This document shows, one piece after another, positions 32,029 through 41,849 of a stretch of DNA of 64,000 nt. The DNA lies in the NCBI GenBank assembly GCA_963854835.1, contig OY978530.1:41802751-41866750 (forward strand), in the 5' to 3' direction. The stretch comes from Megamerina dolium (Eukaryota; Arthropoda; Insecta; Diptera; Megamerinidae). The translations under genes and the position numbers were made by a program. How positions within the stretch are numbered: position 1 is the stretch's first letter; the number at the start of each line of letters is the position of its first letter. The notes beneath the pieces were generated by a model. The model had not been told where the DNA came from. It did not search any database and saw only the letters and a list, made by a program, of their open reading frames with translations.

Positions 32029-33597
32029 ATGTCGGTAAGACATAGCGGAGATAATTTGCATATTTCTAATGGCAATTTAACTTGTACTATATGTACGGAA
32101 CAATTCCGAGATGACCAACCAACGATTACTACCAAGTGTACCCACAAATTTCATCGATCTTGCCTCACTGATTTTTTGAAAAGCGATAGTTCTTGCCCTC
32201 AATGTGCGCAACAAATAGCATTGTCGCCTCGAGAGTTGACGTCGAAGCCAACGACAAAAGCTAGTGTATCAGCACCAAGCAATTCGCCAAAGACAACAAA
32301 AACCACAGGTGCAATTCCCCGACAATATCAAACTCGATTAAAAACATCTCGTGCTCAACAAAGCCAAGTACAAAACCCATTAGATTGGTCATTGCCGTGC
32401 TCTCCTAATATAAATTTACCGATACGTCGTCCTATAAATACCCAGCCAGAGAGAATTGATCCTCAAATTGATTCAAATTCACAACAGAATACCGTAGATC
32501 TGACAACAATAGTATCCGATCTGTCCACTATGATCGAACAACAGTTGAAGATAGGTTTAGACAACATAAACAAGAATGTTGAAACACGGCTGCAACAAAT
32601 TCAAATGAATAATCGCTTTGAGCCTGAATGGCCAACAGAATTGCCATTTAATGGCAACGAAAACAACGCTTATACTCAACATTCATCGTATCGTCCAGGT
32701 CATCCACAGCCTCAATCTTTTCCTAATGCATCTTCACATGGCATAGTTGGAAACACAGGGTCCTCTAATGTAAATCCCGAAAAAGTATCGAATATAATCC
32801 AAGGATGGAGAATTCAATTTGACGGCTCCTTGTCAGGTCCAACGGTTGAAAAATTTATTTATCAATTAACAGCACTGACCAAGGATTGTTTACAAGGCAA
32901 CTTTCAGTTGCTATGTGATCACAGCTACCTATTATTCACCGGTCAGGCTCGTGATTGGTATTGGAGATATAGAAGAAACGTTGATCGAATTAGGTGGGAA
33001 CCCCTTTGTGAAGCATTGATGTATCATTTCAAGGACCCGCGAAATGATACTGATATAAGAGAATTGATTCGTGATAGGAAACAACGCGCTGGGGAAAGTT
33101 TTGAAGATTTCCTCAACTCGGTGTTAAAACTGACTGATCGGTTGCATGCTACTCTACCAGAGCATGAGCTTATAGAAATATTACAGAGAAATCTACGTGC
33201 GGAGATACGTCAGCAATTGTTCATGATACAGATCCACAGTGTGTCACATTTACGTAGCTTATGTCAACGTAGGGAAGCAATATGCTTGCCATTGGTGACA
33301 TATAATAGAGCTAGGTATGTACCTAGACAAAACAACATCATACGTGAAGTATATGAATCAGTCATTACACCACAGGGAGAGTGTAATGCAGAAAATGTTA
33401 ATGCAATCAGTGAACAATCACTGACATGTTGGAACTGCAGGAAGTCTGGACACCGTTATCACGACTGTATCGAGGAACGTACCGTGTTTTGCTATGGCTG
33501 TGGAGCCACCAACACGTACAAGCCGAATTGTGCCAAATGCAACGGTCCAAAAAACCTCCAACTAAGCGAGAACAAAATTACCAGTTCTCGCTCATGA
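32029..33597 (+). CDS. gag: Gag polyprotein with N-terminal RING-H2 finger
   Basis: 522 codons. The start is ATG 32,029 in the context GCTAAAATG; the frame is open a little upstream but has no earlier ATG. Residues 19-59 form a RING-H2 finger with C19-x2-C22-x14-C37-x1-H39-x2-H42-x2-C45-x10-C56-x2-C59, the exact ligand order of E3 ubiquitin ligase RING-H2 domains. A Ser/Thr/Pro/Gln-rich linker follows. The retrotransposon Gag/capsid region spans roughly residues 250-400 (GQARDWYWRYR, YHFKDPRND, ESFEDFLNSVLKL). A CCHC knuckle (CWNCRKSGHRYHDC) and a further CX2CX9CX2C cluster lie near the C-terminus. It overlaps the pol frame, with the frameshift signal at 33,549. The RING finger is the unusual part. 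Confidence 0.92.
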   Translation: MSVRHSGDNLHISNGNLTCTICTEQFRDDQPTITTKCTHKFHRSCLTDFLKSDSSCPQCAQQIALSPRELTSKPTTKASVSAPSNSPKTTKTTGAIPRQYQTRLKTSRAQQSQVQNPLDWSLPCSPNINLPIRRPINTQPERIDPQIDSNSQQNTVDLTTIVSDLSTMIEQQLKIGLDNINKNVETRLQQIQMNNRFEPEWPTELPFNGNENNAYTQHSSYRPGHPQPQSFPNASSHGIVGNTGSSNVNPEKVSNIIQGWRIQFDGSLSGPTVEKFIYQLTALTKDCLQGNFQLLCDHSYLLFTGQARDWYWRYRRNVDRIRWEPLCEALMYHFKDPRNDTDIRELIRDRKQRAGESFEDFLNSVLKLTDRLHATLPEHELIEILQRNLRAEIRQQLFMIQIHSVSHLRSLCQRREAICLPLVTYNRARYVPRQNNIIREVYESVITPQGECNAENVNAISEQSLTCWNCRKSGHRYHDCIEERTVFCYGCGATNTYKPNCAKCNGPKNLQLSENKITSSRS

Positions 33598-36500
33598 ACA
33601 ATACAAAGGAATCAACATCACAAACAGACATACAAAATAAAACAATAATACTCAAACGTGACACCGACAAACAACAATTACTAGAAAGAACAACCAAACC
33701 ATACCATCAAAGATTAACCGAATATGAACAAATTAGGAAACAAATATTTAACAACGTAGAATCTCTACAAAGCAATACCAAGAAGACATGCAATATTAGC
33801 GGGCCAAAGAAGTCAACATTAAGGTTGCGGAGCTTTTGGAAAAACGTTACTACACAACGTCAGAGGCTGACAAAGACAATTTCTTCAGTTCAGAGAATAC
33901 ATAATGACATACGCCCATATGCACATGTGAAGATTTTAGGCAATTCATACCTCGGGTTATTAGACAGTGGAGCCTCTGTCACCTGTGCTGGCGGTAATGC
34001 CGCTATACAATTTATGCAAGTTGAGTACAAGGAAATGCATTTATCAGTGAGAACAGCTGATGGAACAACACAAAAAGTAATAGGCATTATTACACCAGAA
34101 ATTGAGTATGGTGACCAAATAAAGCGCGTACCGATTTATATTGTACCTAGCCTCAAACAATATTTGTATTTAGGTTACAATTTTTGGGAACTAATGGGAA
34201 TTGAAATTTCAAGTAAACAAGCAGATTGTGTTAGTGTTATTGAAGAAGACGCAGACACAATTGGTACTAATATGCATACTTTATCACATGAACAAAAGCG
34301 GAAATTAGATGTTGTTGTCAATCTTTTTCCTTCTTTTACTAAAGAAGGACTGGGCAAAACATCTCTGTTGGAGCATGTAATTGAAGTAAAAGAAAATACT
34401 CGTCCCATAAAACAAAGATATTACCCAGTATCCCCTGCCGTTGAAAAACTTATGCGTGAAGAGATCGAGAAGATGTTAGAATTGGGGGTCATCGAAGAGT
34501 TACACAGTGCGTGGAGTAGTCCAGTAGTATTGGTACGACAAAAAGAGGGCACTCGGCTGTGTTTAGACTCGCGAAAGCTTAACAGCGTAACGGTACGTGA
34601 TGCATACCCGATTCCTATAATCGAAGGAATATTGAGCAGATTGCCTAAAGCGCAATTCATCACTGCTTTAGATTTAAAGAAAGCATTTTGGCAAATTGGC
34701 CTAGATGAAAATTCACGAGCTTTTACAGCGTTCACAGTCCCCAATTGCCCACTATACCAATACACTGTGATGCCATTCGGGTTGTGTAACGCTCCACAAA
34801 CTATGTGTCGCTTAATGGACCGTGTTGTTCCTCCAAATTTACGCAATCGCGTTTTTGTATACTTAGATGATTTACTTGTCTTATCGGAGAATTTTGAAGA
34901 GCATTTAGAATTGCTTACAGAGGTTGCTTTCCACATTCGTAAAGCTGGTTTAACGCTGAACATTGGAAAAAGTAGGTTCTGTCTGAAGGAAGTCAACTAT
35001 TTGGGTTATGTAGTAGGGTATGGAATAATAAAAACCGATCCTAATAAGGTTTCCGCAATCACATCATATCCACAGCCAGCTTCTGTCCGACAATTACGCC
35101 GATTTCTAGGCATGGCAGGCTGGTACAGACGTTTCATAAGCAATTTTGCCGCCTTGACAACCCCATTGACAGATCTACTCAAAAAGAGCCAACCGTTTAA
35201 ATGGACAAATGAAGCGCAATCAGCGTTTGAACAGTTAAAATGTAATTTGACTTCTGCTCCAATTTTAGCAACACCTAATTTCAATAAGTCATTTTGCATT
35301 CAATGCGATGCATCTTCGACTGGTATTGGGGGTGTACTAACACAACGTAATGACGAAGACGTAGAGGTACCAATAGCGTTTGTGTCTCAAAAACTAAACA
35401 CGGCTCAGCGAAAATATAGCGTCACTGAACAAGAGTGTCTTGCGGCATTAGTATGTTTGAAAAAGTTTAGGCCATACGTGGAAGGTCAAGATTTTACAAT
35501 AATTACAGATCATGCAAGCCTAAAATGGTTAATGCGTCAACCGGACCTCTCAGGACGACTTGCACGATGGTCGCTGAAAATCCAGGGTTATACATTCAAA
35601 ATAGAACATAGAAGGGGTTCTGAAAATGTGGTGCCGGATGCGTTGTCTCGTATCGAAGCTAATGATGCATTACAACTGGATGTTATTGACAATTTGAAGC
35701 CATTGATAGATTTAGGATCTGAGCATTTTTCATCTGAAGAATATACTCATCTAAAACAGCAAGTATATGCTAACAGTAGCAAGTTACCAGATCTAAAACT
35801 AAAAGATAATTACGTTTATCGTCGCTGTGTACATGCCGACGGAAATAAGATGCAAGAGGCCAACAGCTGGAAGTTATGGGTACCATCAGCGTTAAAACAT
35901 GATGTAATAAAAATCTCTCACGAGTCGCCTATGTCAGCACATGGAGGAATTGCAAAGACCATGGAAAAATTACGGCGGAACCTATATTGGCCACAGATGT
36001 ATAAAGATGTACGTAATTATATACAGAACTGCAATACATGCAAGGAAACGAAACCACAAAATAAGATACAACGACCACCTATGGGTGAACAATCAAAATC
36101 AGATCGGCCTTTCCAAAAATTGTATATTGATCTTACTGGTAACATAGGCATTTTAATCATATTAGACCACCTGAGCAAATTTCAGCTTTTATATCCTCTC
36201 AAGAAGTTCACTGCCAAAAAAATTGTTGAATTCCTCGAAAACCATGTATTTACAATATTCGGTGTACCAGAGACGATGGTCAGCGACAATGGTGCACAGT
36301 TTAAATCAAAAGAATTTAATTCCTTCTTGCAACAATACGGCACTAAACATGTATATACGGCGATATATTCACCTCAATCAAATGCGTCGGAACGAGTAAA
36401 TCGTTCTATTATTTGTGGTATACGTGCATACTTGCAACAGGATCAAAGGCAATGGGATTGTTACTTGCATTATATCGCCATGGCATTGCGGTCATCATAC

Positions 36501-36920
36501 CATCAGGCCATCAATAGGTTACCTTATTTCGTTCTGTTTGGTCAGCAAATGATAGAGCATGGTAATTCATATGATTTGCTGCGGAAGTTACAAGCATTGG
36601 ATACAGGTGAACGCATATTACATGAAGACAAGATGCTTTGCGTTAGAGACGATGTTAAGAAATGTATCGAAAAAGCATATAACACCAACGCCAAAGCGTA
36701 CAACTTGCGCAGTAATTCTACTTTTAATTACACACCTGGGCAATTGGTATATAGGCGCAACTTCGCTCAAAGCGACAAAACAAAAAGGTTCAACGCAAAG
36801 CTTGCCAAGCAATCATTGAGGGCAAGAATTGTTGAAAAAGTGGGTAATTGCTTGTATAAAATAGCGGATGACAAGGGCAAAGACTTAGGAGTTTTTCACG
36901 CTAAGGATTTACACACGTAA
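33426..36920 (+). CDS. pol: Pol polyprotein: protease, RT, RNase H, integrase
   Basis: The frame is open from 33,426 and is read in the -1 frame relative to gag, probably entered at 33,549-33,555. Domains: aspartic protease with LLDSGAS near 33,960; RT from about 34,380 with the FGLCNAP and YLDDLLVLS boxes (near 34,860); RNase H 35,270-35,660 with CDASSTGIGG and an ALSR end; integrase HHCC 35,910-36,050 (H..SAHGG..., C..C); and integrase core with Asp in YIDLTG, Asp in VSDNGAQF and Glu in ASERVNR. A C-terminal GQLVYRR...RARIVEK module ends it. All visible catalytic residues are present and there is no premature stop. Gypsy-type order; no env follows. Confidence 0.95.
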   Translation: MLELQEVWTPLSRLYRGTYRVLLWLWSHQHVQAELCQMQRSKKPPTKREQNYQFSLMNNTKESTSQTDIQNKTIILKRDTDKQQLLERTTKPYHQRLTEYEQIRKQIFNNVESLQSNTKKTCNISGPKKSTLRLRSFWKNVTTQRQRLTKTISSVQRIHNDIRPYAHVKILGNSYLGLLDSGASVTCAGGNAAIQFMQVEYKEMHLSVRTADGTTQKVIGIITPEIEYGDQIKRVPIYIVPSLKQYLYLGYNFWELMGIEISSKQADCVSVIEEDADTIGTNMHTLSHEQKRKLDVVVNLFPSFTKEGLGKTSLLEHVIEVKENTRPIKQRYYPVSPAVEKLMREEIEKMLELGVIEELHSAWSSPVVLVRQKEGTRLCLDSRKLNSVTVRDAYPIPIIEGILSRLPKAQFITALDLKKAFWQIGLDENSRAFTAFTVPNCPLYQYTVMPFGLCNAPQTMCRLMDRVVPPNLRNRVFVYLDDLLVLSENFEEHLELLTEVAFHIRKAGLTLNIGKSRFCLKEVNYLGYVVGYGIIKTDPNKVSAITSYPQPASVRQLRRFLGMAGWYRRFISNFAALTTPLTDLLKKSQPFKWTNEAQSAFEQLKCNLTSAPILATPNFNKSFCIQCDASSTGIGGVLTQRNDEDVEVPIAFVSQKLNTAQRKYSVTEQECLAALVCLKKFRPYVEGQDFTIITDHASLKWLMRQPDLSGRLARWSLKIQGYTFKIEHRRGSENVVPDALSRIEANDALQLDVIDNLKPLIDLGSEHFSSEEYTHLKQQVYANSSKLPDLKLKDNYVYRRCVHADGNKMQEANSWKLWVPSALKHDVIKISHESPMSAHGGIAKTMEKLRRNLYWPQMYKDVRNYIQNCNTCKETKPQNKIQRPPMGEQSKSDRPFQKLYIDLTGNIGILIILDHLSKFQLLYPLKKFTAKKIVEFLENHVFTIFGVPETMVSDNGAQFKSKEFNSFLQQYGTKHVYTAIYSPQSNASERVNRSIICGIRAYLQQDQRQWDCYLHYIAMALRSSYHQAINRLPYFVLFGQQMIEHGNSYDLLRKLQALDTGERILHEDKMLCVRDDVKKCIEKAYNTNAKAYNLRSNSTFNYTPGQLVYRRNFAQSDKTKRFNAKLAKQSLRARIVEKVGNCLYKIADDKGKDLGVFHAKDLHT
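33549..33592 (+). promoter_or_regulatory. Programmed -1 frameshift signal: A AAA AAC plus hairpin
   Basis: The heptamer AAAAAAC at 33,549-33,555 is in register with the gag codons (A-AAA-AAC). After a 9-nt spacer, AGCGAGAAC (33,565-33,573) and GTTCTCGCT (33,584-33,592) form a perfect 9-bp stem with a 10-nt loop. The gag stop TGA is at 33,595-33,597. A -1 shift here enters the open pol frame. This matches the classical retroviral layout. Confidence 0.88.
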
Positions 36921-36981
36921 ACCATATCATTTTTTTTAATACAGCTTGTTTGTATGCACAAACTTTCCAAACAACCTGTGC
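36921..36981 (+). other. Pol to 3' LTR interval without a visible polypurine tract
   Basis: 61 nt containing a T8 run and ending AAACAACCTGTGC before the LTR. Other LTR elements here have a purine-rich tract at this position; none is visible on this strand. Confidence 0.6.
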
Positions 36982-39128
36982 TGTAACATGAGCCTCACAT
37001 CGACCACATGAGCCTCACATCGACCAACTCCTGCTCACGGTATATATTTTACATCCACATCTCTGGTTGTACATCTGTTAATTCTTTTCCCTTGCGTGCA
37101 TTTATAATGACATGCATAATGCTGCAACTAGCCACCGACGTAGCGTACGTACGTACCGCCCGTACGTAAGAACATACAAAATTGCATTGATTTTCTCCGC
37201 TACGAGCAACGTCTACGTCACCGTCATACGGTGGTGAGTTTTCGTTTACACGACATTCCCATAAGATAGGTCGTGTCAGCTGACACGTTCTACGTTTTTA
37301 CGTCGGTGGCTAGTTGCAGCATAAATCGTATGATCTTTTTTTCTTTTTTTTTCTCTCCCTCACTTCTTCTCTTCCCTCTCTCAAATATGTATAGGTCGTG
37401 TCTTTCTCCATTCAAGAATAGTATGAATAACTATAATTCGGATGATCTAATCTCTTTACTTACCATTAGAGAGGAAGAGAGAATGGGAGTAACTGTCCAG
37501 TCAATTAAGAGAGCCCATCGTGGTTTAGATAATCATGATCATACAAGATCATTGGTTGGTGTAACAGAGTAAGAAGATATCTGTGCAATTGCAGAGAAGG
37601 GGATCAGTGTTGGTGAGGTGACGAAGGTGAAGGTGTATATGGCGGAGAAGGAGAAAAAAAAAACAAAAACAAAAACAAAATACAAATTTAAGTGGCGTGA
37701 TCGATTCTTGCGGTATTCTTCCAATACGATCTGATGTTTGTGAACAATGATCATATATAAGAGCGGACAATTAAGAAATGGGGGTTAGTCGAGCAGATAT
37801 TACATCGAAGTCAAAAATGGTCATGCAGTACGACCCAAAAGTTAGTGGGAAAAAAAAAATCAAATGTAAATTTTTCCTTCTTCTTCTCCTTCGATGTTTA
37901 ATACATATCGTGAGAATACACTAATGAATATAAGAATGATCAACCGGGGAGGAAAACTAAATTAATACGATTAAGTACAGTTCGCGAAAAAATAAAAGGC
38001 GACAGTGAGGACATCCGAGGGGGCAGATGAGTGTAATTCGTCCTAATACTTGATACCTAAAACCTAATTAAAATGATTAAAAGGGATAACATGGTGTTTA
38101 TGGGTAGTGGCAGAAATAATGCGGTTCAATAACCAATTCGGAAAAAAAGGAACTAAGGGCTAAATACGAGTAATTGCCATGCCTAAAACATAATTGAAAG
38201 AACTAAAATGAATAACAAAATTTATAAGTAGTGATGAAAGTAATGTGATTCGATAAATAATTCGAAATTATAAAGAACTAAAAACCCCCAATGGAACAGA
38301 AAAATAAGAACACGAGAAGTACATATATATATACATATATCAATGAAATACAAGATATATAATATTCAAGAATTAAAAATTTTGAACAATTTTAAACAAA
38401 ATGAGAGAAGAGGTGTAAGAAAATCAACGATTGGAAAACTTCAACACATCGATCTGGTAACAACAACAACATGGCGAAGGGTAGAGTAAGGTATGAAATT
38501 ATGGAATTACGGGGTTACAATTAATTTTGCCTATATATGTATATGTAGAAGAAAAATAAATTGTAAGAGGGAAATTCGGATTGTTTTAAATTCCTTTTAG
38601 ACTAAGTACTAACCACAGTGTATAGTTTTAAGAACATTCTGTAAAAAAAAAAAAAAAAAAAAAACGGAGAAGAAGAAGATAAGACGTGAATTAAAAAAAA
38701 AAAAAAAAAGGTAATAGAATAATATAGATGTATATATATGGATTGTTAAAAAGAAAAAAATTATTTCAGTGATTCGCCATAATGGTTTGCCGAGGTTAAA
38801 TTAACCTTCCTCAGGCAGCAGCATACCTCTCTCCTGGATGCATTGGGCCTAATGTAAGAAACGGCAATTAGGCTTGGTAGGGAGGGCGATATGGTGAGAA
38901 GGGCGGTCTTGCCAGTATTTCTCTTTTTTTTTTTCCTTCGACTCGAATAGGCTTTGGTAAGTGCACGATTTTTTTTTTGTAGTGATCTGCCCCTTATGTG
39001 CTTTGCAAATTCGAACCCCCCCAACCGGCTGAGTCTAGCATCAATACAGCCAGCGTGCACACTTGGCAGAGCACATGAGACGTGATGCTTCGACTCACGA
39101 GCGCGAAATTAAATTAATATACATTACA
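36982..39128 (+). repeat. 3' LTR of the Osvaldo/Ulysses-like element
   Basis: 2,147 bp. It contains the same duplicated 20-bp start and the same MITE-like insert as the 5' LTR. It carries a ~57-bp segment near 37,693-37,749 that the 5' LTR lacks, and is otherwise over 98% similar by eye. Confidence 0.93.
37120..37321. mobile_element. MITE-like insert in the 3' LTR
   Basis: Same 202-bp insert, 23-bp inverted ends and TAA flanks as in the 5' LTR, including the 16-bp palindrome at 37,272-37,287. Its presence in both LTRs shows it was inherited through retrotransposition, not inserted twice. Confidence 0.85.
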
Positions 39129-39226
39129 CAGTTTGGTCGACAAGCACGTTAAATATACACGACTGCTCATAAGCAGTTGGGTTTGCATCAGTTGCAGTTT
39201 ACTTTAATCTAATAAAGCCAAAAATA

Positions 39227-39610
39227 ATGGAGAGATCGTAAGTAATAATTAGCTTGGCTTCATATTGTAATTTCTCAACATTTTATACATTTTCAGAAGT
39301 TTAAAAATTACAACCAAAGCTCAATTTGAGAGGCTTGTTCAACTAATGGACCAGAATCCAAGCATTGCACGGGGAAAACCACAATTCGGTGTGACGAAAA
39401 ATGAAATTAAACAATTATGGGAAGGATTTGCTCTGGAATTAAATAGTTTGGGACCACCAAGTAGAACGTTTAACGAATGGCAACGTGTATGAATAAACTG
39501 TGAAAGGGTATACATATTTTTTTAATAATTTACTTCATACAGGTTTGGATCCATTACAAGGCCAATATAAAAAAAAACTTGCTAACAATAAAAGGAATAC
39601 TGTACTGTAG
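39227..39610 (+). pseudogene. Harbinger Myb/SANT-like gene, three exons, 3' truncated
   Basis: Exon 1 is 39,227-39,237 (ATG with 11 nt); intron GTAAGT to CAG; exon 2 is 39,297-39,486; intron GTATGA to CAG; exon 3 starts at 39,543. Joined in phase, the protein has the FERLVQLMDQNPSIARGKPQFG and W..FALELNSLGPPSRTFNEWQ blocks of the Myb/SANT-like DNA-binding protein of PIF/Harbinger elements, which helps transposase enter the nucleus and bind. It stops at TAG 39,608 after the exon 3 basic block (IKKKLANNK), at the edge of an internal deletion. The downstream part is lost. Confidence 0.78.
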
Positions 39611-40122
39611 CCCAGCACGCCGGGAAACCCACTTTTTGCAAAAAATGAGATCTTTGACGCATTTTTTTCTTCTTCACTCATTTGCGTTTTAATCCATTTG
39701 CCGCAAATGCGCTGCTCCAATACATCTAATACTTCTTTTAAAACAAGTGACATTGTAGATTGAGCCACTCCTATATTGAAGTCATTGCCGCTGCTCTTCT
39801 GGTAGCTTCCATCAGTGAAAAATCTAAGAGCAGCACACAATTTCAATATTGGTGGTATAGATACTACACGCACAGATTTCTTGAAATGGTCTTTTACGTC
39901 ATCCAGCAAAAAGCAAAATGCCTGTTGGCTCAGTCGAAAATAGCTAATAAATCTATAAAAAAATTTATTATTTGCTTTTATTTATTTTGAACAATATTTA
40001 TACTTTTCGCTAGGTAGTTCAAGAGGGTTAGAGTCATCACGAATTTTTCTCCGTAAGCGTAGCAAATCAATTTTCGCGTCTTCGTTTTCATCTTCATAAA
40101 ACAAATCTACACTAATATCCAT
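39611..40122 (-). pseudogene. Harbinger transposase N-terminus, two exons, 3' truncated
   Basis: Minus strand. Exon 1 is 40,122-40,004 (ATG..., acidic start then LRLRRKIRDD); intron 40,003-39,953 with GTATAA and TTATAG borders, in phase; exon 2 is from 39,952. Exon 2 has the LRFFTDGSYQKSSGNDFNIGVAQSTMS block, VLEQRICGKWIKTQMSEEEK and SGFPGVLG, which are N-terminal blocks of HARBI1-like transposases. The catalytic DDE region that should follow the GFPGV.GC.DGTH box is deleted, so this copy cannot transpose itself. The open stretch beyond 39,610 is antisense to Myb exon 3. Confidence 0.8.
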
Positions 40123-40343
40123 TTTAAATAATTTTCACAGCAAAACACAATTGTATATTTCCTTAATTTTTACTTAATCGACCGCTTTTCTGTCATAAGT
40201 GATATTTTAAGCTGGTAACGCCATAACAATTTCAACCGAAAACAGTGGTGTACCACAATACCAAAAAATAGTTTGGTCTTGTTGAAGTCGGGTCGACTCT
40301 AAGACGACCAAACTGGGTTGAGTGGTGAACGGCAATAGGGGCA

Positions 40344-41422
40344 TTAACTCTACTGCACCACTTATTGACGGCTTATATAGGCTCAGCTGTAAAGCAGAAC
40401 AGACTGCACCTGCTTTACCTATAACAGCTGATATTATGTTATTGAATAGTCGTATGGGTCATTCATGGCAAAATAATTTAAGAAAAATAAAAACGTGTGT
40501 TTTGATTTACCAAGCGGTGTAATAGATAGTTGCAGTGTTTACATACTAGGCAAACAAGCGCGTGCATCATTCCGGGAAAGTGGAACAGAAATTCTGCAAA
40601 TTGTGCACACTGACAGTTGCGGACCAATGTCCACACTGTCTTTTGGTGGAATTGGATATTTGCTTACATATGTTGGCGATTTATCCGAAAAGTTTTCATA
40701 CATAAAATTAAGCATAAATGTGAGGCCATCGTAAAATTTTAAATCTTCAAAAACTTCGTGGAAAATCAACAAAGTCTGAAGATAAAAATATTGAGGTCTG
40801 ACAACGGCAAGGAATTTTGCAACAATCAGTTCACAGCGTTTACTACGAAACATGGAATAATGCACCAACTTACTGCACCATATACACCGGAGCCTAAGGG
40901 GGTTGCAGTAGGAATGAACAGAATCATCATAGAGAAAGTGTATTGTATGCTTATTGACGCAAATTTACGTAAACATTTTTGTGCTTCAGCCCATCAACTG
41001 CAGCGTACATAATTGTACGAAATATGAATCATATTACACCAGAAGAAATCTGGTCTGTGATGAGACCCAACTTATCCAACATGATGTTAGGTTCTTCGAA
41101 AAGAAGAGAGTAATTGAAAATCATTACGCCACTAACAATTCTTCTTATATTCCAAAAACACGTGCTGCAAATAAGCATACCGATACATGTGGGCATTGCA
41201 ATTCATGCGATGATGACTCCAGTAAACACGACTACGAAAACAGTAAGGGTAATGAGAGCCCCAAAAATGAACAAGATATTGTTACAGAGCTGGATAAGAC
41301 GCAAATTGGTGAATCGAACATCGGATTCAGTGAGTGAAGTGACAGCGTTGTTGATGGGAATCCTCCATACAATTCATTTAGCCAGGAAGATTTTGAGGTA
41401 AAATTAAATGAAACGTTAATAT
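40344..41422 (+). pseudogene. Copia pre-integrase and integrase
   Basis: Frames read LIDGLYRLSC, MGHSWQNNLRK (GAG-pre-integrase), then TEILQIVHTDSCGPM (first Asp), LRSDNGKEF (second Asp) and YTPEPKGVAVGMNR, where the catalytic Glu of the usual GVAERMNR box is replaced. After a frameshift near 41,010 the C-terminal integrase region continues. The sequence is highly decayed after that. Confidence 0.8.
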
Positions 41423-41849
41423 TGTAACTAGTATCGATGGTTGGTTATTCATTACTATTTGTGAATTGCACGAATAATGCCAGCATTGAAACGAATAGAA
41501 ACAAAAGGAAGTAGGCGATAACCAGAACAAGCCTACGGGATGGAAAGAGAAGAATCTCGACTACGATAAAAGAAGATTCTGGAGTGTTACCACAAAGTAT
41601 AAATAGGGTCAGTTGTTGACAAATGGATGAATTGAATTCCGAAAGTGATCGCGCAAATATTGATAGAGTATCAGAAGTAAAAGTTGCAAGTATGATACAT
41701 TAAGATTTATTGTAAATAGAGTTGATTAAATAAATTTTTGCTGTATATAGTTGTATAAAATAAGTTTTGCAATTATTATTGACAGAATCCAGTGATCGAA
41801 CAGGGTTGATTCAAATAGTATTAAACGTTCACAAAATAAAAACGTAACA
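41423..41849 (+). repeat. Family A solo LTR (A8) inside copia
   Basis: 427-bp plus-strand LTR, left flank ATAT (41,419-41,422), right flank ATGT (41,850-41,853), a duplication with one change. TATA region ...AAAGTATAAATAGGG near 41,597. Confidence 0.9.

Larger units (their letters stand above)
28943..39128 (+). mobile_element. Osvaldo/Ulysses-like LTR retrotransposon with 2.1-kb LTRs
   Basis: 10,186 bp with TSD CAGT (28,939-28,942 and 39,129-39,132). Very long LTRs (2,095 and 2,147 bp), tRNA-Lys type primer site, gag with RING-H2 finger, pol (protease, RT, RNase H, integrase), no env. The two LTRs differ by about a dozen substitutions, poly(A)-tract lengths and one ~57-bp indel, so insertion is recent. 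Gag and pol are both open. The long LTRs and Lys primer recall Ulysses and Osvaldo of Drosophila, an assignment from general knowledge. Confidence 0.95.
28799..40343. mobile_element. PIF/Harbinger transposon interrupted by an LTR retrotransposon
   Basis: The ends are inverted repeats TGCCCCTATTGC(G)GTTCAC at 28,799 and its mirror ending 40,343. TSD TTA is present at 28,796-28,798 and 40,344-40,346. Own sequence is 28,799-28,942 plus 39,133-40,343, about 1.36 kb. It encodes a Myb/SANT-like protein on the plus strand and the start of a Harbinger transposase on the minus strand, converging on a deletion junction near 39,610. The 3-bp TTA duplication and the two-gene layout are the hallmarks of PIF/Harbinger. 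Confidence 0.92.

Noticed and set aside
36921..36981. An env gene in the Osvaldo/Ulysses-like element
   Set aside because: Only 61 nt separate pol from the 3' LTR, so there is no room for a third frame.
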